Source: Alphaproteobacteria bacterium
GTDB lineage: Bacteria > Pseudomonadota > Alphaproteobacteria > Bin95
Assembly: GCA_022822125.1 (NCBI GenBank)
Contig: JAJECF010000190.1
Location: 1 to 40,159 of the forward strand
Length of the DNA stretch: 40,159 nucleotides
Direction of reading: 5' to 3'
Positions 22,807-31,483 of this stretch are shown piece by piece. Numbering within the stretch: position 1 is the first letter of the stretch; each line of letters starts with the position of its first letter. Both the position numbers and the translations under genes were made by a program. A model generated the notes under the pieces. That model did not search any database. It had not been told where the DNA came from and saw only the letters and a program-made list of their open reading frames with translations.

Positions 22807-24270
22807 TCACGGCCCGCGAGGCGCCTCCCCGCCGAGCGGGAAGGTGTCGCCGGGCGCGTATTCATAGGGCAGGAGCGCAAGGTCGGCGGGGCCCCAGTCG
22901 GGTGTGTCGATGATGACCACGGCCCGGCAGAGCGGCTCATAGACCTCGCGGAAATGCGTCTTGGAGCGCAGCAGGATGTAGCGGAAATCCTCCGGCGAGA
23001 GGCCGAACTGGGTGAAGCAGTCGAGGTCGATGGCGGAATAATTGGCCGTGACCAGGGAAACCGTCACCCGGCCCGCGCGGATGAGCGCCGAGGGCCCGAG
23101 CGAGATTTCCCTGCCCGTCTTGAGCGGCCCGGTGATGCGGAAGCGCTTCTCGCCGGCCGCCAGCACCTCGACCTCCGCCTCGACCGGCCCGCCGGCCTTC
23201 TCCGACGACTTGCCGCCGAAAGCGAGCGTCAGCCGCGCGCCCGCGCCGGCGGCGGTGCAGGCGGCGGCCGCCTCCGGGTCGCAGAAGAAGGGCGCATAGG
23301 CGGGGCCCATGTCCCGCGCCAGCATCTCGCGGAGCGTCCAGCTGCTGTCGTTCATCCGGTCGGCATGCTCCAGCAGGCAGACCGGTCCGCCCTCTATCGC
23401 CGCCGCCTTGTCCAGCCCCTCCCCGACGCTGTGGACGAGTTCGCGCTTCAGCAGCCGGAAGCGGTTGAGGCGGCATTGCTCGGAGAGGTCGTCCGCGGCG
23501 CGGCGGGCAAGCGCCTCGTCGCCGTCCGCCACGGCAACGACGCTCATACCGGTGTCGGGCGTGTCCGCATAGGCGAAGCCGCAGAAGACCGACACGTCCA
23601 GCAGCGCCTCCTCGCGCGCCTGCCAGGCCGCCGCCTGCCGCTTGATATCCGCGAGCGGGCGGAGCGCCGTCGCGGTGAAGATGCTCGGCAGCATGATGCC
23701 CGGCTTCGCAAGCGCCATCACCGGGCGGATGCGGCCCTGCATCGCCGCCAGCAGGATGCGCGCCGCGCGGCGGCCGGTCTCGGCCATATCGACATGCGGG
23801 CTGGAATGGTAGCCGGTCACGACATCGGCGGCTTCGATGACCTCGGGCCCGAGATTGCCGTGGAGGTCCATGGCGCAGGCGATGGGGAAACCCGGACCGG
23901 CGGCGGCGCGGATAGCCGCCAGCACATGCGCATCCGCCTTGCGGTTCGCCGGCGTGGCGAGCGCGCCATGGAGATGGATCAGCAGCCCGTCGAGTCCCTC
24001 AAGACCCGCCACGATCTCCTCCGTGTAGCGCGCCAGCGCCTCCTCGCTGGCCGAAGCCGCCGCGCCCGCGCCGACCGCAACGATGCCCTGCATGGCGGCC
24101 CCTTCCGCCTCGCATATATCGATGAAGCCGCCGAGCGCGGTGTTGGCGCCGCGGTTCCCGGCGATGACCTCCTGCCCGCGCAGCGCGCCCTGCTCGAAGA
24201 CATCGATGCCTGTTGTATCCGGCAGGAAAGTCACGGATTCGAGGCTGAACTCGGCAAGCCCGAGGCGCAT
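22807..24270 (-). CDS. M81 family metallopeptidase (MlrC-like)
   Basis: The 487-residue protein belongs to the M81/MlrC family, named for an enzyme of microcystin breakdown; most members act on unknown small peptides or amide compounds. Family features are the opening MRLGLAEFSLESVTFLP, HLHGALAT near 99-106, MDLHGN (134-139) and the probable zinc-binding GYHSSPHVDMAETG (153-166). The C-terminal half has the family's VTANYSAIDLDCFTQFGLSPEDF and KTHFREVYEP blocks. The ATG at 24270 starts the conserved part; a longer upstream frame overlaps the divergent threonine synthase and is rejected. The 72-base gap to that gene must hold both promoters. Confidence 0.88.
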   Translation of the reverse strand: MRLGLAEFSLESVTFLPDTTGIDVFEQGALRGQEVIAGNRGANTALGGFIDICEAEGAAMQGIVAVGAGAAASASEEALARYTEEIVAGLEGLDGLLIHLHGALATPANRKADAHVLAAIRAAAGPGFPIACAMDLHGNLGPEVIEAADVVTGYHSSPHVDMAETGRRAARILLAAMQGRIRPVMALAKPGIMLPSIFTATALRPLADIKRQAAAWQAREEALLDVSVFCGFAYADTPDTGMSVVAVADGDEALARRAADDLSEQCRLNRFRLLKRELVHSVGEGLDKAAAIEGGPVCLLEHADRMNDSSWTLREMLARDMGPAYAPFFCDPEAAAACTAAGAGARLTLAFGGKSSEKAGGPVEAEVEVLAAGEKRFRITGPLKTGREISLGPSALIRAGRVTVSLVTANYSAIDLDCFTQFGLSPEDFRYILLRSKTHFREVYEPLCRAVVIIDTPDWGPADLALLPYEYAPGDTFPLGGEAPRGP

Positions 24271-24342
24271 GGGGATATTCCTTCCGGTAGCGTCGGGTCC
24301 GGAATCTGCTAATGCTCGGCCATCGACGCAAGGGAGGGTACA

Positions 24343-25566
24343 ATGCAGGCGCACGCGCCGGACACGCGGAGCTTCGCGACGCATCTGGAATGCGGCTATA
24401 CGGGCGAGCGGCTGGAGGCCGACCGGCTGCACAATCTTTCGGCGGCCGGCAAGCCGCTGCTGGTGCGCTACGACCTTGAGGGCGCGGCGGCTTCGCTGAC
24501 GCGCGAGGCGCTGTCGGAACGCGCGCCGACGCTCTGGCGCTACCGCGAGTTACTGCCCGTGCGCCGGCTGGAGAACATCGTCAGCCTCGGCGAGGAGATG
24601 ACGCCGCTCGTGCCCCTGCCGCGGGCCGGCGAGGGCCTTTATGTGAAGGATGAAGGGCGCTTGCCGACAGGCTCCTTCAAGGCGCGCGGGCTGGTGATGG
24701 CGATCTCCATGGCGAAGGAGCTCGGCGTAAAGCGCATCGCCATGCCGACCAACGGCAATGCCGGCGCGGCGCTCGCAGCCTATTGCCGGCGCGCCGGGAT
24801 GGAGGCTTTCGTGTTCTGCCCGGCCGATACGCCCGAGGTGAATGTTCGCGAGATCGCGCTCCAGGGTGCCGAGGTCTGGCGGGTCAACGGCTATATCGAC
24901 GATTGCGGCAAGCTCGTCGGCGAGGGCCGCGAGGCGATGGGCTGGTTCGACTGCTCGACCCTGAAGGAGCCCTACCGGATCGAGGGCAAGAAGACGATGG
25001 GCATGGAGCTGGCGGAGCAATTCGGCTGGACGCTGCCGGACGCCATCTTCTACCCCACCGGCGGCGGCACCGGGCTGATCGGCATGTGGAAGGCCTTTGC
25101 CGAGATGGAGGCCATCGGCCTGATCGGCCCGGAGCGCCCGCGGATGATCGCCGTGCAGGCGGAAGGCTGCCAGCCCATCGTGCGCGCCTTCGAGCAGGGC
25201 GAGCGCCATGCGGAGCGCTGGGAGAATGCGCAGACCGTCGCCATGGGCATCCGCGTGCCGGCCGCGCTCGGCGATTTCCTCATCCTCGATGCGGTACGCG
25301 AGAGCGGCGGCTATGCCGTCGCCGTGCCGGACGCCGAGATCGAGGAAGCCCAGGCGGAGATGGCGCGCGAAGAAGGCCTGCTGCTCTGCCCGGAAGGCGC
25401 GGCCACCTACGCCGCCTGGAAGCGCGCCATGGCGGAGGGCCGGGTCGCCCCCGGCGCCCGCTCGGTCCTCTTCAACTGCGCCACGGGCCTCAAATACCCG
25501 ATGCCGGCCATGGAGCGCCGCCTGGACCGGACGAAGCCGATAGACTGGCAGGCCTTCGGCGCCTGA
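24343..25566 (+). CDS. thrC: Threonine synthase-type PLP enzyme
   Basis: The 407-residue enzyme is a fold-type II PLP protein. The PLP-binding lysine is in TGSFKARG (Lys113), the substrate/PLP asparagine in TNGNAGAALAAYC, and the phosphate loop in YPTGGGTGLIG near 240. The N-terminal LECGYTGERLEADRLHNLSAAGKPLLVRYDL resembles the short N-terminal region of threonine synthases that begin with a cysteine ribbon, here with a single cysteine. It would convert O-phosphohomoserine to threonine, but related PLP lyases cannot be excluded because no hom or thrB is nearby. It is divergent from the M81 gene and transcribed alone. Confidence 0.82.
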   Translation: MQAHAPDTRSFATHLECGYTGERLEADRLHNLSAAGKPLLVRYDLEGAAASLTREALSERAPTLWRYRELLPVRRLENIVSLGEEMTPLVPLPRAGEGLYVKDEGRLPTGSFKARGLVMAISMAKELGVKRIAMPTNGNAGAALAAYCRRAGMEAFVFCPADTPEVNVREIALQGAEVWRVNGYIDDCGKLVGEGREAMGWFDCSTLKEPYRIEGKKTMGMELAEQFGWTLPDAIFYPTGGGTGLIGMWKAFAEMEAIGLIGPERPRMIAVQAEGCQPIVRAFEQGERHAERWENAQTVAMGIRVPAALGDFLILDAVRESGGYAVAVPDAEIEEAQAEMAREEGLLLCPEGAATYAAWKRAMAEGRVAPGARSVLFNCATGLKYPMPAMERRLDRTKPIDWQAFGA

Positions 25567-25654
25567 CGCGCAAGCGTTGACGGGCCGCCGCCGGAAGCGC
25601 AGCATGGGCCATCCTGTCGCAGTGCGGCAGGAGGCAAGGAGGAGGAACAAGCCG

Positions 25655-26458
25655 ATGCGTCGCATATTGCCCGGTCTCGCCGCCGCGTTCGCCCTCGTCG
25701 CCGGAGGCGCGGCCGCCGCGCCCCAGGCCCTGATGGTCGCCGCGGGCGGCGGCGAGGTGCATCTCGCCTGCGCCGGCGCGGACTGCCGGGCGGAGATCAC
25801 CACCTTCTGCCTGCAGCCCGAGCGCCCGAATCCCGAGTTCGGCCACCGCTACAACATCCTGGCGATGGCGGACCAGCAGGGCGCGATCCGGCTGGTCGGC
25901 TATCGCAGCGATGGCGGCGAAGTGGTGCTGCCGCTCGAAAGCAGCGCCATCCTGACCGCGGAGCGCGACCATTCCGCCGTCATGCTGACCGTGCCCGCGC
26001 CCGTTCTGCGGGACTATGGCGTGACCCGGCTTTCGGTCCGCGTCAGCGAGCCGGTCATGCTCGTGCCGCAAGCCGTCGCCGGCGACCCGCGCGGGCAGGA
26101 AAAGGAAGATCTCGCCTTCCTCGCCACCACCGCCCGCCAGGCCGCCCTCTACACCATCGAGGAGCATCCGGACGAGGTCGCGGCGACCCGGATCGTCCGC
26201 GATGTCATGAACGGCGTGCCCGCCGACCGCCCCAGCACAAGAGAGGAACGGCGGACGGCGTGGACCGGGGCCGAACCGCAGCGCGAATCGCCGCGCGCCC
26301 AGTCAATGGCGCGCACCGCCTATGACGACTGCAAGAATGTCAACGCGGTGGACAATGTCAGGCTCTACGGCTTCCGGTCCTGCATGGGCGTCATGCATGA
26401 CGAGATCATCGGCGAAGTGAACGACGCCTATGCGGAGCTGATCGGCGCGGGGAGCTGA
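25655..26458 (+). CDS. Secreted hypothetical protein
   Basis: The ATG at 25655 follows a strong AAGGAGGAGGA ribosome binding site. It opens with a signal peptide (MRRILPGLAAAFALVAGGAAAA, cleavage before PQ), leaving a mature protein of about 245 residues, probably periplasmic. The mature part starts with beta-like segments containing several cysteines (LACAGADC, TTFCLQPE). It ends in a helical region with an R-rich stretch and AYDDCKNVNAVDNVRLYGFRSCMGVMHDE, whose paired cysteines may form a disulfide. I do not recognise a family. The start was chosen over an upstream frame at 25577 because of the ribosome site and signal peptide. Confidence 0.75.
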   Translation: MRRILPGLAAAFALVAGGAAAAPQALMVAAGGGEVHLACAGADCRAEITTFCLQPERPNPEFGHRYNILAMADQQGAIRLVGYRSDGGEVVLPLESSAILTAERDHSAVMLTVPAPVLRDYGVTRLSVRVSEPVMLVPQAVAGDPRGQEKEDLAFLATTARQAALYTIEEHPDEVAATRIVRDVMNGVPADRPSTREERRTAWTGAEPQRESPRAQSMARTAYDDCKNVNAVDNVRLYGFRSCMGVMHDEIIGEVNDAYAELIGAGS

Positions 26459-26534
26459 GGGCGGGGCGGCCTGTTCCGGAGCGCAGGTCGGGCGCTGGCG
26501 CTTGTCGGGCTGCGATCCGTCGCATGGACGAGAC

Positions 26535-26567
26535 GGGAAGACCCTTACCGGTCGTAAAGGTCTTCCC
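26535..26567. terminator. Hairpin in a convergent gap
   Basis: GGGAAGACC (26535-26543) and GGTCTTCCC (26559-26567) are perfect inverse complements around a 15-base loop, in which TTAC/GTAA can also pair. It lies 77 bases after the secreted-protein stop and overlaps the end of a possible small minus-strand gene. It could end transcription from both sides. No strong T-run follows. Confidence 0.5.
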
Positions 26568-26793
26568 TCTTGATCCTGAGCCCGCCAAGCGCAGCGCCCT
26601 CTTCCATACGCGCCATCATTCTCCGATAGGCAGCCGCCCAATCCGGATCGGTCTGCCTGCCGGCGTCACGGGGCGTCGGCCCGGCTTCGGGGCGCCGCCG
26701 GTCGGCTGCGACAGACTCATTGCCCTCCGCCTCCCGGACGGGTTTGGTGATTTCCCGACCGGCAGTCATGGGCGGCATAATGCGCTGTGGCAT
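26545..26793 (-). CDS. Possible small protein ending in REDLYDR
   Basis: The last 60 residues read as a plausible protein: GRQTDPDWAAAYRRMMARMEEGAALGGLRIKREDLYDR. The closing (K/R)REDLYDR resembles the C-terminal toxin-binding tail of some small VapB/AbrB-type antitoxins, but the N-terminal half (82 residues from an ATG at 26793, or 74 from 26769) shows no clear DNA-binding motif. No toxin gene is next to it. The stop falls inside the hairpin at 26535-26567, which would suit a gene end. I regard it as a weak candidate, perhaps a remnant. Confidence 0.35.
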   Translation of the reverse strand: MPQRIMPPMTAGREITKPVREAEGNESVAADRRRPEAGPTPRDAGRQTDPDWAAAYRRMMARMEEGAALGGLRIKREDLYDR

Positions 26794-26987
26794 GCCGCCT
26801 GGCCGGCTTTCGGTGCATTCGCCGTTTCTCGCCGCGCCTGCCGATAAACGATCGGCTCCGCCCTGGCGTCCCGTACAAGGCCGTGGCCGGCGGGCCGGCG
26901 CATGTCCGGGATTGCGCTTGACCGGCCCCTCGTTCCGGATATCGTCGCGTCCCGTGTCTGCGCCCCGAGGATTCCGGAGTATTTCCG

Positions 26988-27749
26988 ATGACGACCAGAA
27001 GCATCCTTCCCGCCGCCCTGTCGTTCTGCCTGCTCGCATCGCCATTGGCGGCGGAGGAGCTGACCGACATGTCGGCAGGCGCCAGGGTGTCGAATTTCGT
27101 GACCATGGGGAAAAACCAGTTCCCGTTGCCCAAGGGTGAGTGGGAGTTGAAGGTGGTTCATACGAAGCGGCATCAGGAATTCGGGAAAGGCGGGAAGGCG
27201 TTCCTGATACAGGAGTCGGAGGAATCTGGATTTCAAGGAATTGAGGTGGTATCCAATATAGATAGCTGCGCTCCGCTTGGCTGGCACAAAGGTATATGCG
27301 GACGCAAAGACACTCATCACAACGAATCGAGCGGCGCTCCGAATCAGAAAAATGCAGAATGCTGGAATGTAAATCACTTCACTATTAACCCTAATTATGA
27401 ATATACTAAGGGATTCTGGAAAAAATATCATAATGAAAGAAACGAATTTTTGAAGACTATATTCTCAAAAAGAACCACATTTTTAGCAAATCAATATCGA
27501 TATTCAAATCAATGCCACTTTGCCAATATAGCCTACTTCGTAAATCCGAAGCGCTTCGGTTTCGAACCCGAATCGAGCAAATGGAAGGACAGCGTCTGGC
27601 ACCGTAATATGGTCGGCGAGGACCCGCGCCGTAAGGAGCTGGTGGCGGCCGTGAAGGAGGCCGGGAAAGAGCTGAAAGACGCCGTCAAGCGCCGCTTCGA
27701 CGGAGAGCTGGACGGCTGGACTTCAGAAATCGCCCTGAAATTCGAGTAG
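26988..27749 (+). CDS. Secreted hypothetical protein with AT-rich core
   Basis: This 253-residue protein begins with a signal peptide (MTTRSILPAALSFCLLASPLAA, cleavage before EE), then ELTDMSAGARVSNFVTMGKNQFPLPKGEWEL. The mature part contains four cysteines (DSC, GIC, AEC, NQC) that could form two disulfides, and many aromatic and asparagine residues. I do not recognise a family. The start and end are GC-rich like the genome, but about 27230-27560 is strongly AT-rich with AAA, AAT and TAT codons common. This suggests the coding sequence, or its middle, came from a different genome. It stands alone, convergent with the DUF6969 gene. Confidence 0.7.
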   Translation: MTTRSILPAALSFCLLASPLAAEELTDMSAGARVSNFVTMGKNQFPLPKGEWELKVVHTKRHQEFGKGGKAFLIQESEESGFQGIEVVSNIDSCAPLGWHKGICGRKDTHHNESSGAPNQKNAECWNVNHFTINPNYEYTKGFWKKYHNERNEFLKTIFSKRTTFLANQYRYSNQCHFANIAYFVNPKRFGFEPESSKWKDSVWHRNMVGEDPRRKELVAAVKEAGKELKDAVKRRFDGELDGWTSEIALKFE

Positions 27750-27764
27750 CGTGTCCCCGCCCGC

Positions 27765-28478
27765 TCAACCCGCCGCCAGCGCCGCCTCCACGGCTGCGAT
27801 CTGTTCGTCCACCGAGATGTCCGCCGCCGAGGTCACTTCCAGGTCCTGGTCTTCATAGACATCGCCGTCGGGGCGCAGGCGGGCGTGGAGTTCGACGCGG
27901 GTGTCGCGCTCCTTCAGCAGCGTCTCGATCTGCGGGCGGAAGAGCGCGACCATCGCCGTCACCCAGCGGTTCGCCGGCCATGAGGGCTGCGCGTGGTCGA
28001 TATTGAACAAAGCGAGCATGCGGATCACATCGCGCGCGCTGTACCAGACCTCGCCCGTGACCCAGCGGTTGGTGGTGAACAGGCGCAGCGGCCGGCCGTC
28101 CTCATCGACCGAAATCGCGACCAGGTGGCTGAGCGCGTCGTCCGGGTCCTCCGGCATGGCGAAGCCGTCCACCGGCGCGGGCTTCACGCCCACGGGCATG
28201 CCCTTCGGCCGCAGGAAGGTGTGGAAATGGCCGTGCTCCGGGAAGCGGCTCTCGGAGGGCGGATGGGCGTGGAAGTAATACTGGCTGTGGGTCTTCCAGT
28301 CATAAACATCGCCCTTGGGGTAGTGGTCCCAGAGCTCGAACGGGTCCTGGTGGCGCAGCAATTCGGAGACCGGATTGTCGCTCGTGTTCGCCAGCGCGCG
28401 GACCGTCTCGCGCACCTCGCGCCCGGCGGCCGCCATGCGCTCCAGCCGTTTCCGGCCCAGCCTCGAAAAATCCTCCAT
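27765..28478 (-). CDS. DUF6969 family protein
   Basis: The 237-residue protein from MEDFSRLGRKRLERM has the features I associate with DUF6969: DPFELWDHYPKGDVYDWKTHSQYYFHAHPP, then GHFHTFLRPKGMPVG, and NRWVTGEVWYSARDV. The histidine-rich central stretch (HAHPP...EHGHFH) could bind a metal, but no function is known. A longer frame to 28532 would overlap the upstream gene's stop by four bases; I prefer the internal ATG at 28478 because the conserved part starts there. It is downstream of and co-directional with the PcfJ-like gene. Confidence 0.75.
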   Translation of the reverse strand: MEDFSRLGRKRLERMAAAGREVRETVRALANTSDNPVSELLRHQDPFELWDHYPKGDVYDWKTHSQYYFHAHPPSESRFPEHGHFHTFLRPKGMPVGVKPAPVDGFAMPEDPDDALSHLVAISVDEDGRPLRLFTTNRWVTGEVWYSARDVIRMLALFNIDHAQPSWPANRWVTAMVALFRPQIETLLKERDTRVELHARLRPDGDVYEDQDLEVTSAADISVDEQIAAVEAALAAG

Positions 28479-28528
28479 GCCGCCTCCCTCCGACGCCCGG
28501 TCGATATGGGCAGGGAGAGGCGCCGCGG

Positions 28529-30502
28529 TCAAGCGCCCTCGGCCCGTGCGCGGACCCAGCCCTCGACGATGTCCTGCGCCAGGAGGCCGGCGAAGCGCCG
28601 GGGCAGCAGCGGCAGGTAGAGACCGCGCCAGCGCTCCTCCGCCGCGCAGGGGTCGTCATTGTAGCTGCGGCGCTCGTTCAGCGCCCGGCGGACGGCCGCG
28701 CGGCGAAACGCCTCCTCCCGCGGCAGGATGTAGGGGCAATTGTCGTTCAGGGCGTCCGAGACCCGCGCCGCGAGCGCCCGGCAGGCGGGGTCCGGCTCGC
28801 CGTTTCCGACACCGCGAAGCTCCGAGACGCGATAGCCTTCGACCCGGATACGGCCCCTGTGAAGGCTCTCGACGGAGGCGAGGCTGAGCGTCGCCCGCGC
28901 GCCGCCCGGCGCCTGGATGGCGAACAGGGCCAGGCGGCCGAGAGAGGAGGCGTGGGAGTAGGATTCCGCGTGCCGCAGGCAGTTCTCCATGCTCCCGCCT
29001 TCCGCCCGCACCGCGCCGGGCGTGGCCAGGAACCGGGCCCCGGCAATCCCGGCATGCCAGCCCGGCGGCTCGGGCCATTCGGAGCCGATGTCGGCGCGTT
29101 CGAGAATGCGGGTGCGATGGACGCAGCGCGCGGCCGCCCCTTCGGCGAAGGCGACCAGTTGCCTGCCCGTCAGTTCCGGCCGGCCGGTCCCTTCGAGCAG
29201 GCCGAGCAGGGCGAGAATGCCGCAATCGACCGGATCGAAGCCGGCAAGGTCGTCCCCGCCGGGCTCATCCGCCAGCCAGTGCCGGGCCGCAAAGCCGGCC
29301 AGGCAATCGGCGGAGACCACCGCCAGCCCTTCGGCCAGCACCGCCGGGTCGGCGCCGTCCGGCTCGTGCCGGCTCCAGGCGAAACTGCGGAACGCCAGCA
29401 CCCCGCAGCGGCGGTGGACCGCCGGGCCGCCGCCCATCGCGCCCGCCCGCAACACGGTCCGGGCGGCGAAATCGAGCTGCCTTCGCGTTTGCGCGCCGTC
29501 GCGGACCGCATGCGCCAGCAATGCGCCGTCGTCGCACGCATTCGCTTCCAGCAGAATGGCGCGAAACCGGGTGTCCCGCCCATTGCCATAGCGCCCGAGC
29601 ACGCGCAGCAGGCCGGCGTCTGCGCGATATTTCGGCATCCGCCGCGCGACATAACGGGCCCTCCGGCATGTCGCGAGCCGCTGGCAGCAGAGCAGCCGTT
29701 CGGCGACGGCCCGCGCATGGGCCCGGTTTTTGTCGATACGGCGGAACAACCGCTCGGCGTCTCCGCTCGCCAGCGCCGCAGCGAAGGCCCAGGGATAATG
29801 ATGGAGGAACCATTTCCTGTCCTGCCCTCCGTCGCCGTCATGGCCGAGCAGCGCCAGTCCTTCGAGCGTCATCCCCGCCATGACGGCCTGCCGCCCCAGC
29901 CGCTTCCGGCATTCATCGACAAGGCCGTTCCAGACGGCCAGCGCCTCGCGCTCCGCTTCCCCGGGGCATTCCGCAATCCGCCGGAGAATGCCGGCGCTTT
30001 CCGGCGCCGTGCCGAGGACCCGCTGCAGGCTGTCGAGCAGATGCGCCGCGTCCGCCGCCAGCCGCCGCCGCCGCTTTTCGGAGGGCCGGCGGCGGCGCAG
30101 CGCATAGCGCCGCAAGCGGTGCGCCGGAAGCGGCTTGGTGGTGAGCGCATCCGCGATATGGATATTGGCCGCGAACGCGCCGGTCACCACGCAAAGGCTG
30201 CGTCCCGGCCGCTTGCGCCCGTCGTCCAGCAGCCAGGCGGGCAGCACCCGGAGGCAGTCGCCGCCGACCGAATGGCGCGAGGCGAAATGGCGGCGGACGG
30301 TCCGGCGCCCCACCGCCTCCGCCAGTTGCTCCAGGCCGGCGCCGGGTTCCCGGCCGTCAAGCGCCTCCAGCCCGCTGTCCACGCCGACCAGCAGTTCCAG
30401 GGTCCAGCTTTCCCTTTCGGAGATCGGCGAGCCGGCGGCTTTCCGAGCCTGCCGATAGACCGCCTCCAGGGACCGGTCGATTACGGGCCCGGAATTGCGC
30501 AT
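28529..30502 (-). CDS. Large PcfJ-like protein
   Basis: The 657-residue protein is mostly helical and very rich in Ala, Arg and Leu, with a histidine/tyrosine region near 240 (FLHHYPWAFAAAL). Near residues 500-545 a motif of PcfJ type appears: EGGSMENCLRHAESYSH, then SSLGRLALFAI and GARATLSL. PcfJ-like proteins are found on plasmids, phages and in chromosomes; their role is unclear. No transfer genes are nearby. The ATG at 30502 was chosen over one at 30568 because the upstream residues look non-coding. The end touches the DUF6969 gene's possible upstream start, so the two may be one operon. The family call is tentative. Confidence 0.6.
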   Translation of the reverse strand: MRNSGPVIDRSLEAVYRQARKAAGSPISERESWTLELLVGVDSGLEALDGREPGAGLEQLAEAVGRRTVRRHFASRHSVGGDCLRVLPAWLLDDGRKRPGRSLCVVTGAFAANIHIADALTTKPLPAHRLRRYALRRRRPSEKRRRRLAADAAHLLDSLQRVLGTAPESAGILRRIAECPGEAEREALAVWNGLVDECRKRLGRQAVMAGMTLEGLALLGHDGDGGQDRKWFLHHYPWAFAAALASGDAERLFRRIDKNRAHARAVAERLLCCQRLATCRRARYVARRMPKYRADAGLLRVLGRYGNGRDTRFRAILLEANACDDGALLAHAVRDGAQTRRQLDFAARTVLRAGAMGGGPAVHRRCGVLAFRSFAWSRHEPDGADPAVLAEGLAVVSADCLAGFAARHWLADEPGGDDLAGFDPVDCGILALLGLLEGTGRPELTGRQLVAFAEGAAARCVHRTRILERADIGSEWPEPPGWHAGIAGARFLATPGAVRAEGGSMENCLRHAESYSHASSLGRLALFAIQAPGGARATLSLASVESLHRGRIRVEGYRVSELRGVGNGEPDPACRALAARVSDALNDNCPYILPREEAFRRAAVRRALNERRSYNDDPCAAEERWRGLYLPLLPRRFAGLLAQDIVEGWVRARAEGA

Positions 30503-30646
30503 GGAACCGCTTCGCCCCCTTGCCTCCTGCCGGAGAAGCCGGCAATCCGGCGAGTCTCTCCGGGCCATTATGACAGCAACGCAGCCTTTCGCCTGCGGTT
30601 TCCTCGGCCCCGGAATGCCTCATGGCGGCCGCGCGGCCGGCTCGGC

Positions 30647-30652
30647 TATAGT
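30647..30652 (+). promoter_or_regulatory. -10-like element upstream of the SDR/EthD operon
   Basis: TATAGT at 30647-30652 in a GGCTATAGTGCGG context lies 39 bases before the first SDR start. The matching -35 region is GC-rich and not convincing, so only the -10 is proposed. Confidence 0.35.
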
Positions 30653-30691
30653 GCGGCGGTTCGAGACCCCCGCCACCCGAAGGAGCCGCCC

Positions 30692-31483
30692 ATGCGCCTC
30701 GAAGACAAGGTCGCCGTCGTCACCGGAGCCGGACAGGGAATCGGGAAGGCCATCGCCGCCCGCTTCGTGCGCGAGGGAGCGAAGGTGCTGCTCTCCGACA
30801 TAGACGGCGGCAAGGCGGAGTCCGCCGCGCGCGCCATCTCCAACGACGCCGCGGTCTGCTCGGCGACCGCCTGCGACGTCACCCGCTCCGGCGAGCTCGG
30901 GGACATGGTGGCGCTTGCAGTCGAGCGTTACGGGCGGCTCGATATCGCGGTCGCCAATGCCGGCATCGGCTATGAGGCGGACTTCCTCGAACTGGAGGAA
31001 GCCGATTTCGACCGGGTAATGCGCGTCAATGTCAACGGAGTCATGCTGACGGTCCAGGCGGCGGCGCGGCAGATGGCGGCGCAGGGCGGCGGCGGGTCCG
31101 TCGTCACCATCGGCTCCATCGCCGGCAAGCGCGTCATCCCCACTCAGATCCCCTATTGCACCAGCAAGGCGGCGGTGAACCACATGACGGCCGGCATGGC
31201 GCTTGCGCTTATCGACAAGGGCATCCGCGTCAACGCCATCGGCCCCGGCTCCACCAACACCGAACTCATGCGCGAAATGGTCTTCTCCTCGCCGGAGTCG
31301 CGCCGCAAGGTGCTGTCGCGCACGCCCATCGGCCGCCCGGCCGAGCCCGACGAGATCGCCTCCGTCGCGCTCTTCCTCGCCAGCGACGAGTCCTCCTATG
31401 TCACCGGGCAGGTGATCTATGCCGAGGGCGGGCGGCTGCCGCTAATGTACACCGTCCCGGTGGACGAGGAGGCGCTCGGATGA
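30692..31483 (+). CDS. SDR family oxidoreductase
   Basis: The 263-residue enzyme shows classical SDR motifs: VVTGAGQGIGKAIAARF near the start, SDIDGGKAES after beta-2, IAVANAGIG (a variant of NNAG), VVTIGSIAGKRVIPTQIPYCTSKAAV with Ser and YCTSK, and RVNAIGPGSTNTELM. The C-terminal extension RLPLMYTVPVDEEALG goes beyond the usual end. AAGGAG precedes the ATG. Its stop overlaps the next SDR gene's start by four bases. Function is unassigned; two SDRs in tandem with an EthD-type protein suggest consecutive oxidation steps on one substrate. Confidence 0.92.
   Translation: MRLEDKVAVVTGAGQGIGKAIAARFVREGAKVLLSDIDGGKAESAARAISNDAAVCSATACDVTRSGELGDMVALAVERYGRLDIAVANAGIGYEADFLELEEADFDRVMRVNVNGVMLTVQAAARQMAAQGGGGSVVTIGSIAGKRVIPTQIPYCTSKAAVNHMTAGMALALIDKGIRVNAIGPGSTNTELMREMVFSSPESRRKVLSRTPIGRPAEPDEIASVALFLASDESSYVTGQVIYAEGGRLPLMYTVPVDEEALG

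Noticed and set aside
28859..30690. Long plus-strand frame running into the first SDR gene
   Set aside because: Only the part from 30692 has SDR motifs. The upstream part is antisense to the PcfJ-like gene and lacks protein-like features.
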